Source of the DNA: Protula sp. h YS-2021
Taxonomy: Eukaryota > Annelida > Polychaeta > Sabellida > Serpulidae
Assembly (NCBI GenBank): GCA_949752745.1
Contig: OX457032.1
Location: 8,260,271 to 8,324,270, forward strand
Reading direction: 5' to 3'
DNA length: 64,000 nt
The stretch's first letter is position 1; each line of letters starts with the position of its first letter. The notes under the pieces were generated by a model. That model ran no database searches. It saw only the letters and a list, made by a program, of their open reading frames with translations, and was not told where the DNA came from. The translations under genes were made by a program, and so were the position numbers. Of the stretch, positions 36,701 to 44,639 are shown one piece after another.

Positions 36701-37449
36701 AACACCGCCTTTGTAGTCTTTACTTTCTTCGGTAGTGGGATAAAACTGCTCGCTTCCAGTGGCGCTGACGTAGCTGTATGCACTTCAATGAATAATATGT
36801 TATCCAACACCCAGCCAGAGCCTTGTCGCTCATGTTCATCAAACCTGGTAAACAATTCTTTATAGGCTTCTGGTAAGTCCTTCTCAATATCCGTTGGATT
36901 GTATGCTGCATATGTCGGACTACTGATGAAGGCATTATCCACTTGTTCTACCATCACACCTTCAACATTTGGTGTCATTTTCTTGAAGCGTGCATGTACC
37001 ACAATGTACCATTTCATGCCACGGTTTAACGTCTCTAGCAAATGTCTCTTAATCCGGTTCTCTTGTTGTCGCATTTCAAGTAGCAAATCCGATCCATCTT
37101 CAGGCTCAAACCGCCTTTCCTGTGCGTTTTCACCAAGACTCACTCTTCTGCCTCTGCCTACTTGTCCTGTCTCTTTCTTTCTTTGTTCTTCATGAGACAC
37201 ATTTTCCATCTCATCACATGCATGTGTCTCAAATGCATCCAAAGAGGAAAATATCTTGACGCATTTACAGCAGAGGACTGGATCAGGTCTGTCAACACCA
37301 TCTTGTACGGTCTTTCGTCTCTTGGCTTCAATCTGCTCAACAAGCTCTTCATGAGCACGTTTCATCCTAGCTGGTTTGCATGTGTGTGTCACGAACACTT
37401 CCAGAGATGGAAATGTCACATCACAATCATGACAGTAGACTGGTGCCAT
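33763..37449 (-). CDS. Protein-primed family B DNA polymerase, intact
   Basis: 1,228 residues. N-terminus: two finger-like C-x2-C...HxC units (C6-C24 and C60-C78). Then a Cys/His region with DNKCFLWS (C259) and RHYCLI (H353), spaced like an OTU-type cysteine protease, and a C2HC finger (C377, C380, H393, C397). The 3'-5' exonuclease follows: YADFE (D431, E433), HNLRGYDSH (568-576) and YLKSDVLLLADV (~716). An inserted CYICHEPLG...DHDH...HNECN zinc motif (514-544) resembles endonuclease VII. Polymerase motifs are DANNLYGW (A, D815), KLMNNSVFGK (B) and SDTDS (C, D1075 and D1077). It should copy the element from a terminal protein. TATA box GGTATAAAAGG at ~37507-37517. All catalytic residues present. 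Confidence 0.97.
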   Translation of the reverse strand: MAPVYCHDCDVTFPSLEVFVTHTCKPARMKRAHEELVEQIEAKRRKTVQDGVDRPDPVLCCKCVKIFSSLDAFETHACDEMENVSHEEQRKKETGQVGRGRRVSLGENAQERRFEPEDGSDLLLEMRQQENRIKRHLLETLNRGMKWYIVVHARFKKMTPNVEGVMVEQVDNAFISSPTYAAYNPTDIEKDLPEAYKELFTRFDEHERQGSGWVLDNILFIEVHTATSAPLEASSFIPLPKKVKTTKAVLNIQNKDNKCFLWSVLAHLHPSTSNDPQRVHQYKLFENELKVEGMTFPTPITDIPKFEKENDVSINVFGYEHDVVVPIQLSRNTSANSAREINLLLISNDKTRHYCLIKNFSRLMAYRSKHNGVAFYCFNCLHGFRRQDLLDKHREVCGKHGAQRLSFPKEPFIKFKNVAKQQRAPFVIYADFECFTKKHEGDKYQHHRPNSFAYVVVSQYDTRAPVVYRGDNAVKVFLDHMVYERDRIVHGLQQKKKIVMTHEDEEHYKNATDCYICHEPLGADRVRDHDHINGKYRGAAHNECNLQFRFRKDQQDVEDSFIIPVFFHNLRGYDSHLIMEEIGKFKNERITVIPNTVEKYIAFTMSNLKFTDSFQFMSTSLQKLVSNLAAEGKDNFYHMTSHIHDSNQQELLLRKGVYPYDYVDEPSKFAETQLPSKDKFYSLLSEEDISDEDYAHAQKVWETFHCTTFGEYHDLYLKSDVLLLADVFENFRHVCLNTYELDPAHYYTAPGLSWDAMLKATKVKLELINDIDMYQMVEQGLRGGISVITHKYAKANNPYVADYDPTKPTNYLTYLDANNLYGWAMSQSMPESGFMWVSEPESIDFMDVDEDDEIGYILEVDLEYPYSIHDHHNHYPVAPERKCVKVGELSKHSQKLRKDLNMKGKPSEKLIPNLCDKKKYVLHYRNLQQYVSLGLKVTKVHRAIMFAQSKWLAKYISLNTEKRKLAKNPFEKDFFKLMNNSVFGKTMENVRKRMNVELVHQEKRFKKLVAKPSFHKFRIFNEDLTAVHLRKVDLLLDKPIQVGFTILDLSKVLMFHFHYNYIMTKYPNAKLLFSDTDSLCYDIETEDIYKDMQEDADLFDTSDYPPDHFLHSNVNKKVLGKMKDETAGIPIEEFVGLRPKMYSMMYGGKEKRTAKGITRACQRRMKHQQYRDSLFNQTQTMTTGHIIRSHNHQIFSEKLRKVALSPFDDKRYVMSDGYSTLAHGHYSI

Positions 37450-37506
37450 CGTTGTTGTCTCTTCAACTGCTAGAACTGAAATGAAGTAAAATACACGTTT
37501 TACTCT

Positions 37507-37517
37507 TCCTTTTATAC
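37507..37517 (-). promoter_or_regulatory. TATA box (GGTATAAAAGG) of element C PolB
   Basis: About 60 bp upstream of ATG 37449, within the right subterminal region. Confidence 0.65.
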
Positions 37518-37524
37518 CACTTCA

Positions 37525-37805
37525 ATGGTGTGTTGACTCAGCAGAATGTATCACTAGTTGACATGTTTCACTCATGCTTTTATGCTACTTCCATGTAATC
37601 AAAATATGGTGTGTAACTTGTTCAAACTTGTTTCCAAAATGTTAAAATTGCTGACTCAGCAGAATTTTACTTGTGTATATGAATGTCTCACTTACAGTTG
37701 TGAAGTTGTACAGCTGTTATACAGCAGAGACATCTAGCGGTGAAGTTAACTGACGGTGAAGTTAATTGGTCTGCCAAATGGTATTCATCCGCCAAATGGT
37801 ATTCA
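37525..37805. repeat. Subterminal inverted repeat of element C, right copy
   Basis: Pairs with 23095-23340. It contains a CTGAGTCAGCA (AP-1/Maf-like) palindrome shared with the left copy. Followed by (AC)n at about 37840-37862. Confidence 0.75.
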
Positions 37806-37897
37806 TCCGCCAACTAGACCTGAAATGTGATAAAATGTATTCTCACACACACACACACACAGACAGACATGTTTTGCTTCATTTCATAATATAGGAT

Positions 37898-37913
37898 GGC
37901 CCTTAAAAGGGCC
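37898..37913 (-). terminator. Histone-type 3' stem-loop
   Basis: On the minus strand: GGCCCTTTTAAGGGCC followed by ATCC. 6-bp stem, loop TTTA. It lies 19 bases after the stop at 37933. A purine-rich GAAATGAAGCAAAA follows, close to that after 8936. The opposite strand does not fit the loop rule. Confidence 0.65.
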
Positions 37914-37932
37914 CGAAATATTTTAGTATATA

Positions 37933-38208
37933 TCAGCAGCAGTTATGGGGTTGTCCCTCATATTCCAACCACACTTGACATTTGCAGTATCGTTGAGTCA
38001 GTGTTACTATGCGGTTGTTCCACATAAATGTAATTACTACGTCAGGCTTCACTGCAGTGATCTGAGTTGGAAATTGTAGCACCTCCTCCAAAGCATATGT
38101 AATATCAGCTGCTTCAGCTTCATCACGCATATTTACCCAGATGCAAACAGATTCATTCGCTTGAAACGCTGTTAAGTCATCAATGATGATAGCTGGTGTG
38201 TTATCCAT
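37933..38208 (-). CDS. Short homologue of the element B zinc-ribbon gene
   Basis: 91 residues from ATG 38208 (MDNTPAIIIDD), the first ATG after a TATA box (TATATAAG near 38250). The frame also runs upstream to 38280. The C-terminus, VTLTQRYCKC and WLEYEGQPHNC, aligns with 8553-8912. It then stops where B continues into zinc ribbons, so it may be truncated. The N-terminal part is not shared with B. Function unknown. Reads inward, upstream of PolB, and is followed by a histone-type stem-loop. Confidence 0.6.
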   Translation of the reverse strand: MDNTPAIIIDDLTAFQANESVCIWVNMRDEAEAADITYALEEVLQFPTQITAVKPDVVITFMWNNRIVTLTQRYCKCQVWLEYEGQPHNCC

Positions 38209-38309
38209 GATGTGTCTGACAATGTCTCTAAGCCTTGAGACACCACACTTATATACGATTTTATCATGCTGATTCGGCAAAAATGTTTGTTGCTCTCCTG
38301 GTACATAGT

Positions 38310-38497
38310 CTGTCCTAGGGGGGGGGGGGGGGTCGGTACATAGTCTGTCCTGGGGGGGGGGGGTCGGTACATAGTCTGTCCTAGGGGGGGGGGGGTCGGT
38401 ACATAGTATGTCCCTGGGGGGGGGGGTCGGTACATAGTCTGTCCTGGGGGGGGGGGGGTCGGTACATAGTATGTCCCTGGGGGGGGGGGGGTTGTCG
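38310..38497. repeat. G-run minisatellite (GGTCGGTACATAGTCTGTCC units)
   Basis: Six units of ~30-36 bp, each with a run of 9-15 G. Lies upstream of the minus-strand gene at 38208 and against the right inverted repeat, mirroring the C-run array at 22128-22690. Confidence 0.88.
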
Positions 38498-38880
38498 ACC
38501 TTTTTTTTTTAGGCTCTGTTGCCATGGTTACACTGATTGACAGGTCGAGTTCATTGGCTTCATGTTGATTGACTCGGCCAAACCACTTTCGCTCCAGACA
38601 GCATCATCTCAGTATGACGTCAGGATGACGTCACAGATGGTCGCGCCTATCCTAACGCTTATCATGACTTCCGGTCCAGACATCATGACGTCACTTCCGG
38701 TCCAGACATGATGACGTCACTTCCCGTCCAGACATGATGACGTCACTTCCACTCCAGACAGCACTTCCGGTCTAGACAGCACTTCCGGTCTAGACAGCAC
38801 TTCCGGTCTAGACGCTATGACGTCATTTCCAGACAGTATGACGTCACAAAGTGCGGTAGAACTCTCCTTTTCACCCTACT
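38483..38880. repeat. Right terminal inverted repeat of element C
   Basis: Near-perfect complement of 21744-22141, ending CCTACT next to the duplicated CGGATT. Same TGACGTCA and CCGGAAGT content. Confidence 0.93.
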
Positions 38881-38886
38881 CGGATT

Positions 38887-39095
38887 ATCATTATTGCAAT
38901 GTTACGGGCAGAGGTTTTAAGTCGCATAGGGCCGCGGTAGCAGCGCACAGAAGGAGGGTCGGCTGCAGGGATGATGACGGCAGCGGTAGAGGCGGAGGTA
39001 GCGGCGGCGCTTGTGGTAGAGGTAGGGGAAGCGGCGGCAGGGGAAGCGGCGAGACGTGAAACGACGGCAGGGGAAGCGACGGCTGGCCGAAGCTG
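38887..39095 (+). pseudogene. Zinc-finger protein gene of element B, 3' part after element C
   Basis: Continuation of 21020-21743 across the insertion: YHYCNVTGRGFKSHRAAVAAH, a second finger with one Cys replaced, then Gly/Arg/Ser-rich sequence. One frame stops at TGA 39057-39059, and a neighbouring frame has TGA near 39093. The low-complexity end makes the true stop uncertain. Confidence 0.6.
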
Positions 39096-39111
39096 AAGAA
39101 AATCCCTCCAA

Positions 39112-39129
39112 GGCTGCTTTTTAGCGGCC
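39112..39129 (+). terminator. Degenerate histone-type stem-loop
   Basis: GGCTGCTTTTTAGCGGCC: a 7-bp stem with one G-T pair, loop TTTT, then a flank CTCCCATTATTACGAAATGAACG. It follows the outward gene at B's right end and corresponds to 7626-7641 at the left end. The second stem pair deviates from the histone rule. Confidence 0.4.
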
Positions 39130-39199
39130 TCCCATTATTACGAAATGAACGCTAATCGTGTCATGGTGTTAGTATGTATGTGTATGCATGAGAGAGTGG

Positions 39200-41820
39200 G
39201 GGAAATGCAAAAAAAAGAGGGGTCTATAAATCATTGATTTATAGCCCCCATCTGTCCGTCTGACCGTCTGAAAAAGCTAAACAAATTGCTGCCTGGGTTA
39301 AAAATACCCTGGCATGAGAAATGAAACGCAAAATCTGTCCGTCTGAGAAAGCTAAACAAATTGCTGCCTGGGTTAAAAATACCCTGGCATGAGAAAGTTA
39401 GAAACGCTAAGTTTGTCCGTCTGACCGTCCTATATGTTATGTGTGTGTGGAGAGAGAGATAAAAAAAAAAAAATGATTGTCCGTCTGACCGGCTGAGAAA
39501 GCAAAACAAATTGCTGCCTGGGTTAAAAATACCTTGGCATGAGAAATGAACCGCTAAATCTGTCCGTCTGACCGTTTCCTGTGTTATGTGTGTGTGGAGA
39601 GAGAGATAAAAAAATAAAAAAATGATTGTCCGTCTGACCGTCTGAGAAAGCAAAACAAATTGCTGCCTGGGTTAAAAATACTCTGGCATGAGAAATAAAC
39701 GCTAAATCTGTCCGTCTGACCGTTTGCTGTGTTATGTGTGTGTGTGTGAAGAGAGAGAGAGTTTAAAAAAGCCACTATCTGGGTTTAAAAATACCCAGGC
39801 TTGAGAAATAAAACGCTGAATCGGTTGTGGCTATATATGTGAAGAGAGAGAGAGGGAAAAAAATAAAAAAGACTGCCCGTCTGTCCGATGTGTGTTTGGA
39901 GAGTGAGAAAGGTAAATAAAGAAAAGAGTGTATGGAGAGAGAGCTCTCATCTCAGTGCTTGTTCGGTTTTAATTGCTTCTACGGCAAGCCATTAGCGAGA
40001 AAGCAAAAAAAAAAAATATTGTCCGTTTGCCCGTCTCCCGTAGGTCTTATATGTGTGGAGAGAGAGCAAAAGAAAATGTGACGGAAAAAATCATTGTTTG
40101 TTTGCCTGACTGTCGTGGATAGACAGAGCAAAAGAAAAGGTGTGGATAAAAAAGATGGCAACCGTCCGAGAAAGAGTGAAAGAGAGGCTGTGTTTGCTGA
40201 CGTAGCCGCCATGGATACGACCCTCGTTTAAGTAAAAGAGAGACTGGGTAAAAAAAGAGTGGCTAAAGAAAGGAAAACGCTAAATGAGCCGTGCGTGGTT
40301 GGTATATGTAATGAGATAGAGCGAGAAAATCGAAACAACAAAAAGACTGCCTAGTTGTCGTGTCACGTGTGCGCGCGCAGAGAGCGCTCTGGGTTAAAAA
40401 TAGTTTCATTAAGACTGCAATGGCTGCCCAGTTTTAATTGCTTCTACGGCAAGCCATTAGCGAGAAAGCAAAAAAAAAAATGATTTTCCGTATGTCCGTC
40501 TCCCGTAGGTCTTATATATGTAGAGAGAGAGATAGAGCAATAGAAAATGTGAGGGAAAAAATCATTGCTTGTTTGTCTGACTGTTGTGGATACACAGAGC
40601 AAAAGAAAAAGTATGGATAAAAAAGATGACCACCGTTCGAGAGAGAGTGAAAGAGAGGCTGCGTTTGCTACCATATTTGGAAAGCTGTGGCCGTCGTGGT
40701 GTGTGTCAAAAGAGAGCTCTGGGTTAAAAATAGCGTCTCTTATTTGGGTCACTTCTAATTTCTGCTACGGCAATCCATTAGTGAAGGTGTGGGGCGAGAA
40801 AGCCGAAAAAAGACCGTTCGTTTGCCCCTCAGACGCCGTAGGTGTGATGGAGAGAGAGAGATACAAAAATTAAAAAAAAAGACGCCCTTTTATCCGGATC
40901 CTTTTATCCGGGTGCCCTTTTATCCGGATGCCCTTTTATCCGGTTGTCGTAGGTGTTATGTGTGTGTATGGAGTGAGAAAGTTAAAAAAAGAGTTGTTGT
41001 TGCCTGTATATACTGTATATACCGTGATGGAGAGAGCTCTCTGGGTTAAAAATGGCTTCCTTAAGGCAAAGAGTGCTCATTTTTAATTGCTGGCTACGGC
41101 AATCCATTATTGAAGGTGTGGAGCGAGAAAGCCGAAAAAAGAGTTGTTGTTGTCATATATGCATTGAGAGAGCTCTGGGTTAAGAAATAGCGTCCCTTAT
41201 TTAGGTCACTTCTAATTGCAGCTACGGCAATCCATTAGTGAAGGTGTGTGTGTTTAGAGAGTGAGAAAGCCAAAAAAGACTGTTTGTTTGCCCCCAGCTG
41301 CCGTAGGTGTGATGGAGAGTGAGAGGGTTAAAAATTAAAAAAAAACATGACTGTCTGGGTGTCCGTGTGTCTGGGTGTCCGTGTCTGGGTGTCCGTGTGT
41401 CTGGGTGTCCGTTTGTTCGGTTGTCATAGGTGTTATGTGTGTGTATGCAGTGAGAAAGCTTAAAAAAAAAAGAGTTGTTGTTGCCTGTATATACTGTGAT
41501 GGAGAGAGCTCTGGGTTAAAAATGGCTTCCTTAAGGAAAAGAGTGCTCATTTTTAATTGCTGCTACGGCAATCCATTAGTGAAGGTGTGGGGCGAGAAAG
41601 TTGAAAAAAGACTGTTTGTTTGCCCCTCAGATGCCGTGGTGTGATGGAGAGAGAGAGATACAAAATAAAAAAAGACTGTCCGTTTGTCCAGCAGTCCGTT
41701 TGTCCGGGTAGTCCGTTTGTCCGGGTGTCCGTTTGTCCGACTGACCCTTTACCAGTCTGTCATGGTGCGTGTTTGGAGCGAGAAAGCTAAAAAAAAGAGT
41801 TGTTGCTTGTATACATAGAG
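39200..41820. repeat. Complex degenerate tandem repeats in B's right arm
   Basis: Repeated blocks: TGTCCGTCTGACCG, CTGGGTTAAAAATACC, GAGAGAGAG runs, and GCTACGGCAATCCATTA (near 39978, 40443, 40758, 41093, 41220, 41565). Unit lengths vary from ~110 to ~470 bp. No gene. The segment separates the two parts of B's right inverted repeat. Confidence 0.8.
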
Positions 41821-41827
41821 TGGCCTG

Positions 41828-42180
41828 CGGTGAGCCGTGAGCCAGCAGCTAAAAAGTTGGTGAGCCGAGAGGGGGGGGTCAGGGGCCATGGGCCGGGGGG
41901 GGGGGTCTGTCGACCAGCTCAACCATTTAGATACAGTGTATGATTAAAGGTTAATGGGCCGGGGGGGTCGACTGGTCGGGGGGGGCCTGTCGAACTGCTG
42001 TTCGGTTGGCCCCGGAGGGCCTGTCGACCTGGTGTACGGCAGGCCCCGGGGGGGCCTGTCGACCTGGTTCGGCTGGCCCCGCGGGGGCCTGTCAATCTGG
42101 TGTTCGGTTGGCCCCGGGTGGGGGCTTGAAAGTCGTCTGGCCCCGGGGGGCCTGTTGATCAGTTGGTCGCAAGCTTGAGT
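41828..42180. repeat. Second copy of the G-run/GTCGAC promoter repeat
   Basis: 41828-41880 (GTGAGCCAGCAGCTAAAAAG) matches 20747-20800, and G-runs with GGCCTGTCGACCTGG units follow. No TATA box or gene follows, so it appears to be a duplicated, unused copy. Confidence 0.7.
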
Positions 42181-42374
42181 CGAAATGTGTGACGTCATTG
42201 ATGGGTCGAAATACACAGCAGGCCAGCTCTAACCATGTCTATATGAGTCCCTTTGCTTAAAAAAAAACAACAGTTGGAGAGCTCTCTACCCGTTTGTCTA
42301 ACTGTTTGACTGTCCGTCTGTCCGTCTGCCGTTTGAATGGTCGTTTGAATGGTCGTTTGAATGGTTGTTTGAAT

Positions 42375-42631
42375 GGCCGCCCGTTTGAATGGTCGTTTGA
42401 ATGGCCGCCCGTTTGAATGGCCGCCCACTCTCCATATTACGTCTTTATGACGTTCATATGACCTCCATATGACCTCCATATGACCTCCATATGACCTCCA
42501 TATTACCTCCATATGATCTCAATATCACGTCCATAACACGTCCATATGACGTCAAATGGGGCTCCGAAAACACCCCCCTGACGTCATTATGACTTCACTT
42601 CCTGTTTTTGGAGCCCCATTTTTATCCTACT
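42375..42631. repeat. Right terminal inverted repeat of element B
   Basis: Pairs with 7284-7540: AATGGCCGCCCGTTTG and ATATGACCTCC repeats, then a CRE with one change (TGACTTCA) and CCTACT at 42631. Confidence 0.88.
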
Positions 42632-42637
42632 GAAAGT

Positions 42638-43707
42638 TCATTCACAGATCCCTCACAGGTCAATCATAGATCCTCACAGATCCCTCACAGATCTCTCACA
42701 GATCATTCACTGACCCCTCAGAGTAAATTCACAGATCCCTCACAGATCATTCATGGATCCTCACAGATCTCTCACAGATTATTCATAGATCCCTCATAGG
42801 TCATTCACAGATCCCTAACAGTTAATGCACAGATCTTTCACATTTCATTCACAGATCCTTCACAGTTAATTCACAGATCATTCACAGATATCTAACAGTA
42901 ACAGTTAATTCATAGATCTCGCACAGTTGATTCACAGTTCGCTCACAGTTAATTCACAGATTATTCACAGATCACTCACAGGTCCGTCACAGAACCCACA
43001 CAGTTCATTCAAAGATCCCTCACATTACACAAAGCCCTCACCTTCCACAGATCTCTCACATTCTCCCGACACCTCAGTCCTCATACCCCTCACTGTCTCC
43101 CCCAGATCCCTCTCATTCCACATACCCTTCACCGTCTCCTCCTAGCTCCCCTCACATTCCACATACTCCTCACTCTTTCCTCCCAGATCTCTCACATTCC
43201 ACACACCCCCTCATTGTTTCCTCCCAGATCCCTCAAATTCTACATACCCCCTCACGCTTTCCTCCCAGATCCCTCACATTCCACATACCCCTCACCGTCT
43301 CCTCATAGCTTCCTTCACATTCCCCATACCCACTGCTTCCACCCAGATCCCTCACATTCCACATATCCCCACTGTTCCTTTTACCCCCAGATTCCTCACA
43401 TTCTATATCTTCTCACTGGTCCCCTACCCCAGATCACTCCTATTCCACAGATCCCTCAATGCCACCCCCTCACCTCACATTCTACATACCGTCACTGTTC
43501 CCTCTCTCCCCACCCCCTACCCCCACCCCCGATTCCTCACATTCCACATATCCTTCACTGTTCTCCCTGCCCCAGATCCCTCACATTCCACATGCACCTC
43601 ACCGTTTCCTCCCCGAGCACTCATATTCCCCATACCCCTCACTGATTCCCAGACTCCCCCCCCCCCTCCCCCGGATCCCTCACATTCCACAGATCCCTCA
43701 CACTTAC
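42638..43707. repeat. CACAGATCC satellite, right of element B
   Basis: Same family as 290-1929, grading into CCCTCACATTCCACATACCC units. It reaches the splice donor of the SORD-like exon at 43707. Pro/His/Ser-rich frames here are artefacts. Confidence 0.88.
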
Positions 43708-43886
43708 GTATATAGCGGCTTGTAGACTGGACTCCACGCCACTGCATTCTATACTATAATGTACTTGTCCGCCCATTTGGGCAATCACTTTATCCGCGAT
43801 GCTCCTTCCTGTGTCTCCACGCTCGACCAGTACGGTGTCCGTGGCTCCCATCTTCCGCGCTAGGGCAAGCCTGAACTCCGACACGT
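43708..43886 (-). CDS. SORD: Sorbitol dehydrogenase-like gene, internal exon
   Basis: On the minus strand the exon follows the acceptor CGCTCACAG and ends TAC|GTAAGT. It codes for DVSEFRLALARKMGATDTVLV... and VHYSIECSGVESSLQAAIY, typical of the NAD-binding half of sorbitol dehydrogenase, a zinc-dependent polyol dehydrogenase of the MDR family. It starts in phase 1: the G ending the exon at 51460 plus AC gives Asp, which is the expected acid at the end of the second beta strand that selects NAD. The intron downstream is at least 43.7 kb and contains all three Mavericks. Confidence 0.85.
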
Positions 43887-43914
43887 CTGTGAGCGCACAA
43901 GTGTGTTCAAACAC

Positions 43915-44190
43915 CAAGAAGTTATTTTAGCGAATGGACTTACTTCGCGAAAATAAATTCCCCGCGCAAGTTTGAAAAAGCCGGTGAGACTGAAATGGGA
44001 TGTAAATACGTGTAAAATAACGCAAGTTGCATATTAATTGTAAGATTCATTTGGGATGACATTCCGTGACCATGTGCATTATCAGCGATTTCTGTGGACG
44101 CGAGTATAATTATGGAAGATGATTACAAAAACAATATGAAATCACTTATAGACCAAGTATGGGAGGAAAATATAGGCGATTTAAGACCAA
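43915..44190 (+). repeat. First copy of a ~270-bp direct duplication (LINE 5' part)
   Basis: Matches 44473-44745, from AGTTATTTTAGCGAATGG to the first LINE codons (MEDDYKNNMK). Between them (44191-44472) is AT-rich sequence without a gene. Confidence 0.8.
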
Positions 44191-44639
44191 AATCATCCAA
44201 ATTCACGTTATCCCCAGGAATAACAAACACCCAACATAATTTTTTTTGATTTGAGACAAATTTGAGACTGATTTGACTCTAATTCGAGAGAGTTCTCTCT
44301 CGCATTGTTATCTTAAATTAATCGCGAATTAGGAGAAGCAAATCAACATTTTGAATTGACCTCGAGCTGAGAGATCTGAAATTAAGATCGAATTATAAAA
44401 CCTTATACACTAGCAAAAGAAATTTTCGCGCGAAGAAAATTTCGCGAATTGCCGGCCTGGGGCATTTTCGCCAGAAGTTATTTTAGCGAATGGACTTACT
44501 TCGATAAATAAATTCCCCGCGCAAGTTTGAAAAAGCCGGTGAGACTGAAATGGGATGTAAATACGTGTAAAATAACGCAAGTTGCATATTAATTGTAAGA
44601 TTCATTTGGGATGACATTCCGTGACCATGTGCATTATCA

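Larger units (their letters stand above)
21744..38880. mobile_element. Element C: near-intact Maverick/Polinton nested in element B
   Basis: 17.1 kb, from AGTAGG at 21744 to CCTACT at 38880. It is flanked by a perfect 6-bp duplication, CGGATT (21738-21743 and 38881-38886). Inverted repeats are about 398 bp (21744-22141 and 38483-38880). Intact genes include PolB, integrase, packaging ATPase, major capsid and adenain-like protease. A gene at 28158 and the penton gene each carry one in-frame TAA, and a PC4-related gene is frameshifted. Gene order equals that of B but is inverted relative to it. The near-identity of its inverted repeats and its open genes suggest it is much younger than B. Confidence 0.97.
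7284..42631. mobile_element. Element B: full-size Maverick/Polinton, decayed, carrying nested element C
   Basis: It begins AGTAGG at 7284 and ends CCTACT at 42631. The flanking hexamers GACAGT and GAAAGT differ at one base, consistent with an aged 6-bp target duplication. Without element C it would be about 18.2 kb. It carries PolB, PC4-like genes, adenain-like protease, capsid remnant, packaging ATPase, chromodomain integrase and accessory genes in the same order as element C but inverted. Several are broken: PolB by two frameshifts, integrase by an early stop, the major capsid gene by deletions and a frameshift. The penton gene is missing. B was therefore probably unable to move on its own when C entered it, or decayed afterwards. 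Confidence 0.93.

Noticed and set aside
38172..38525. Pro-rich frame starting MATEPKKKRS
   Set aside because: Its body is the G-run minisatellite and its start lies in the inverted repeat; only its tail overlaps a real gene in another frame.
43214..43725. Pro/His/Ser-rich frame on the plus strand
   Set aside because: Satellite-derived, ending antisense to the SORD-like exon.
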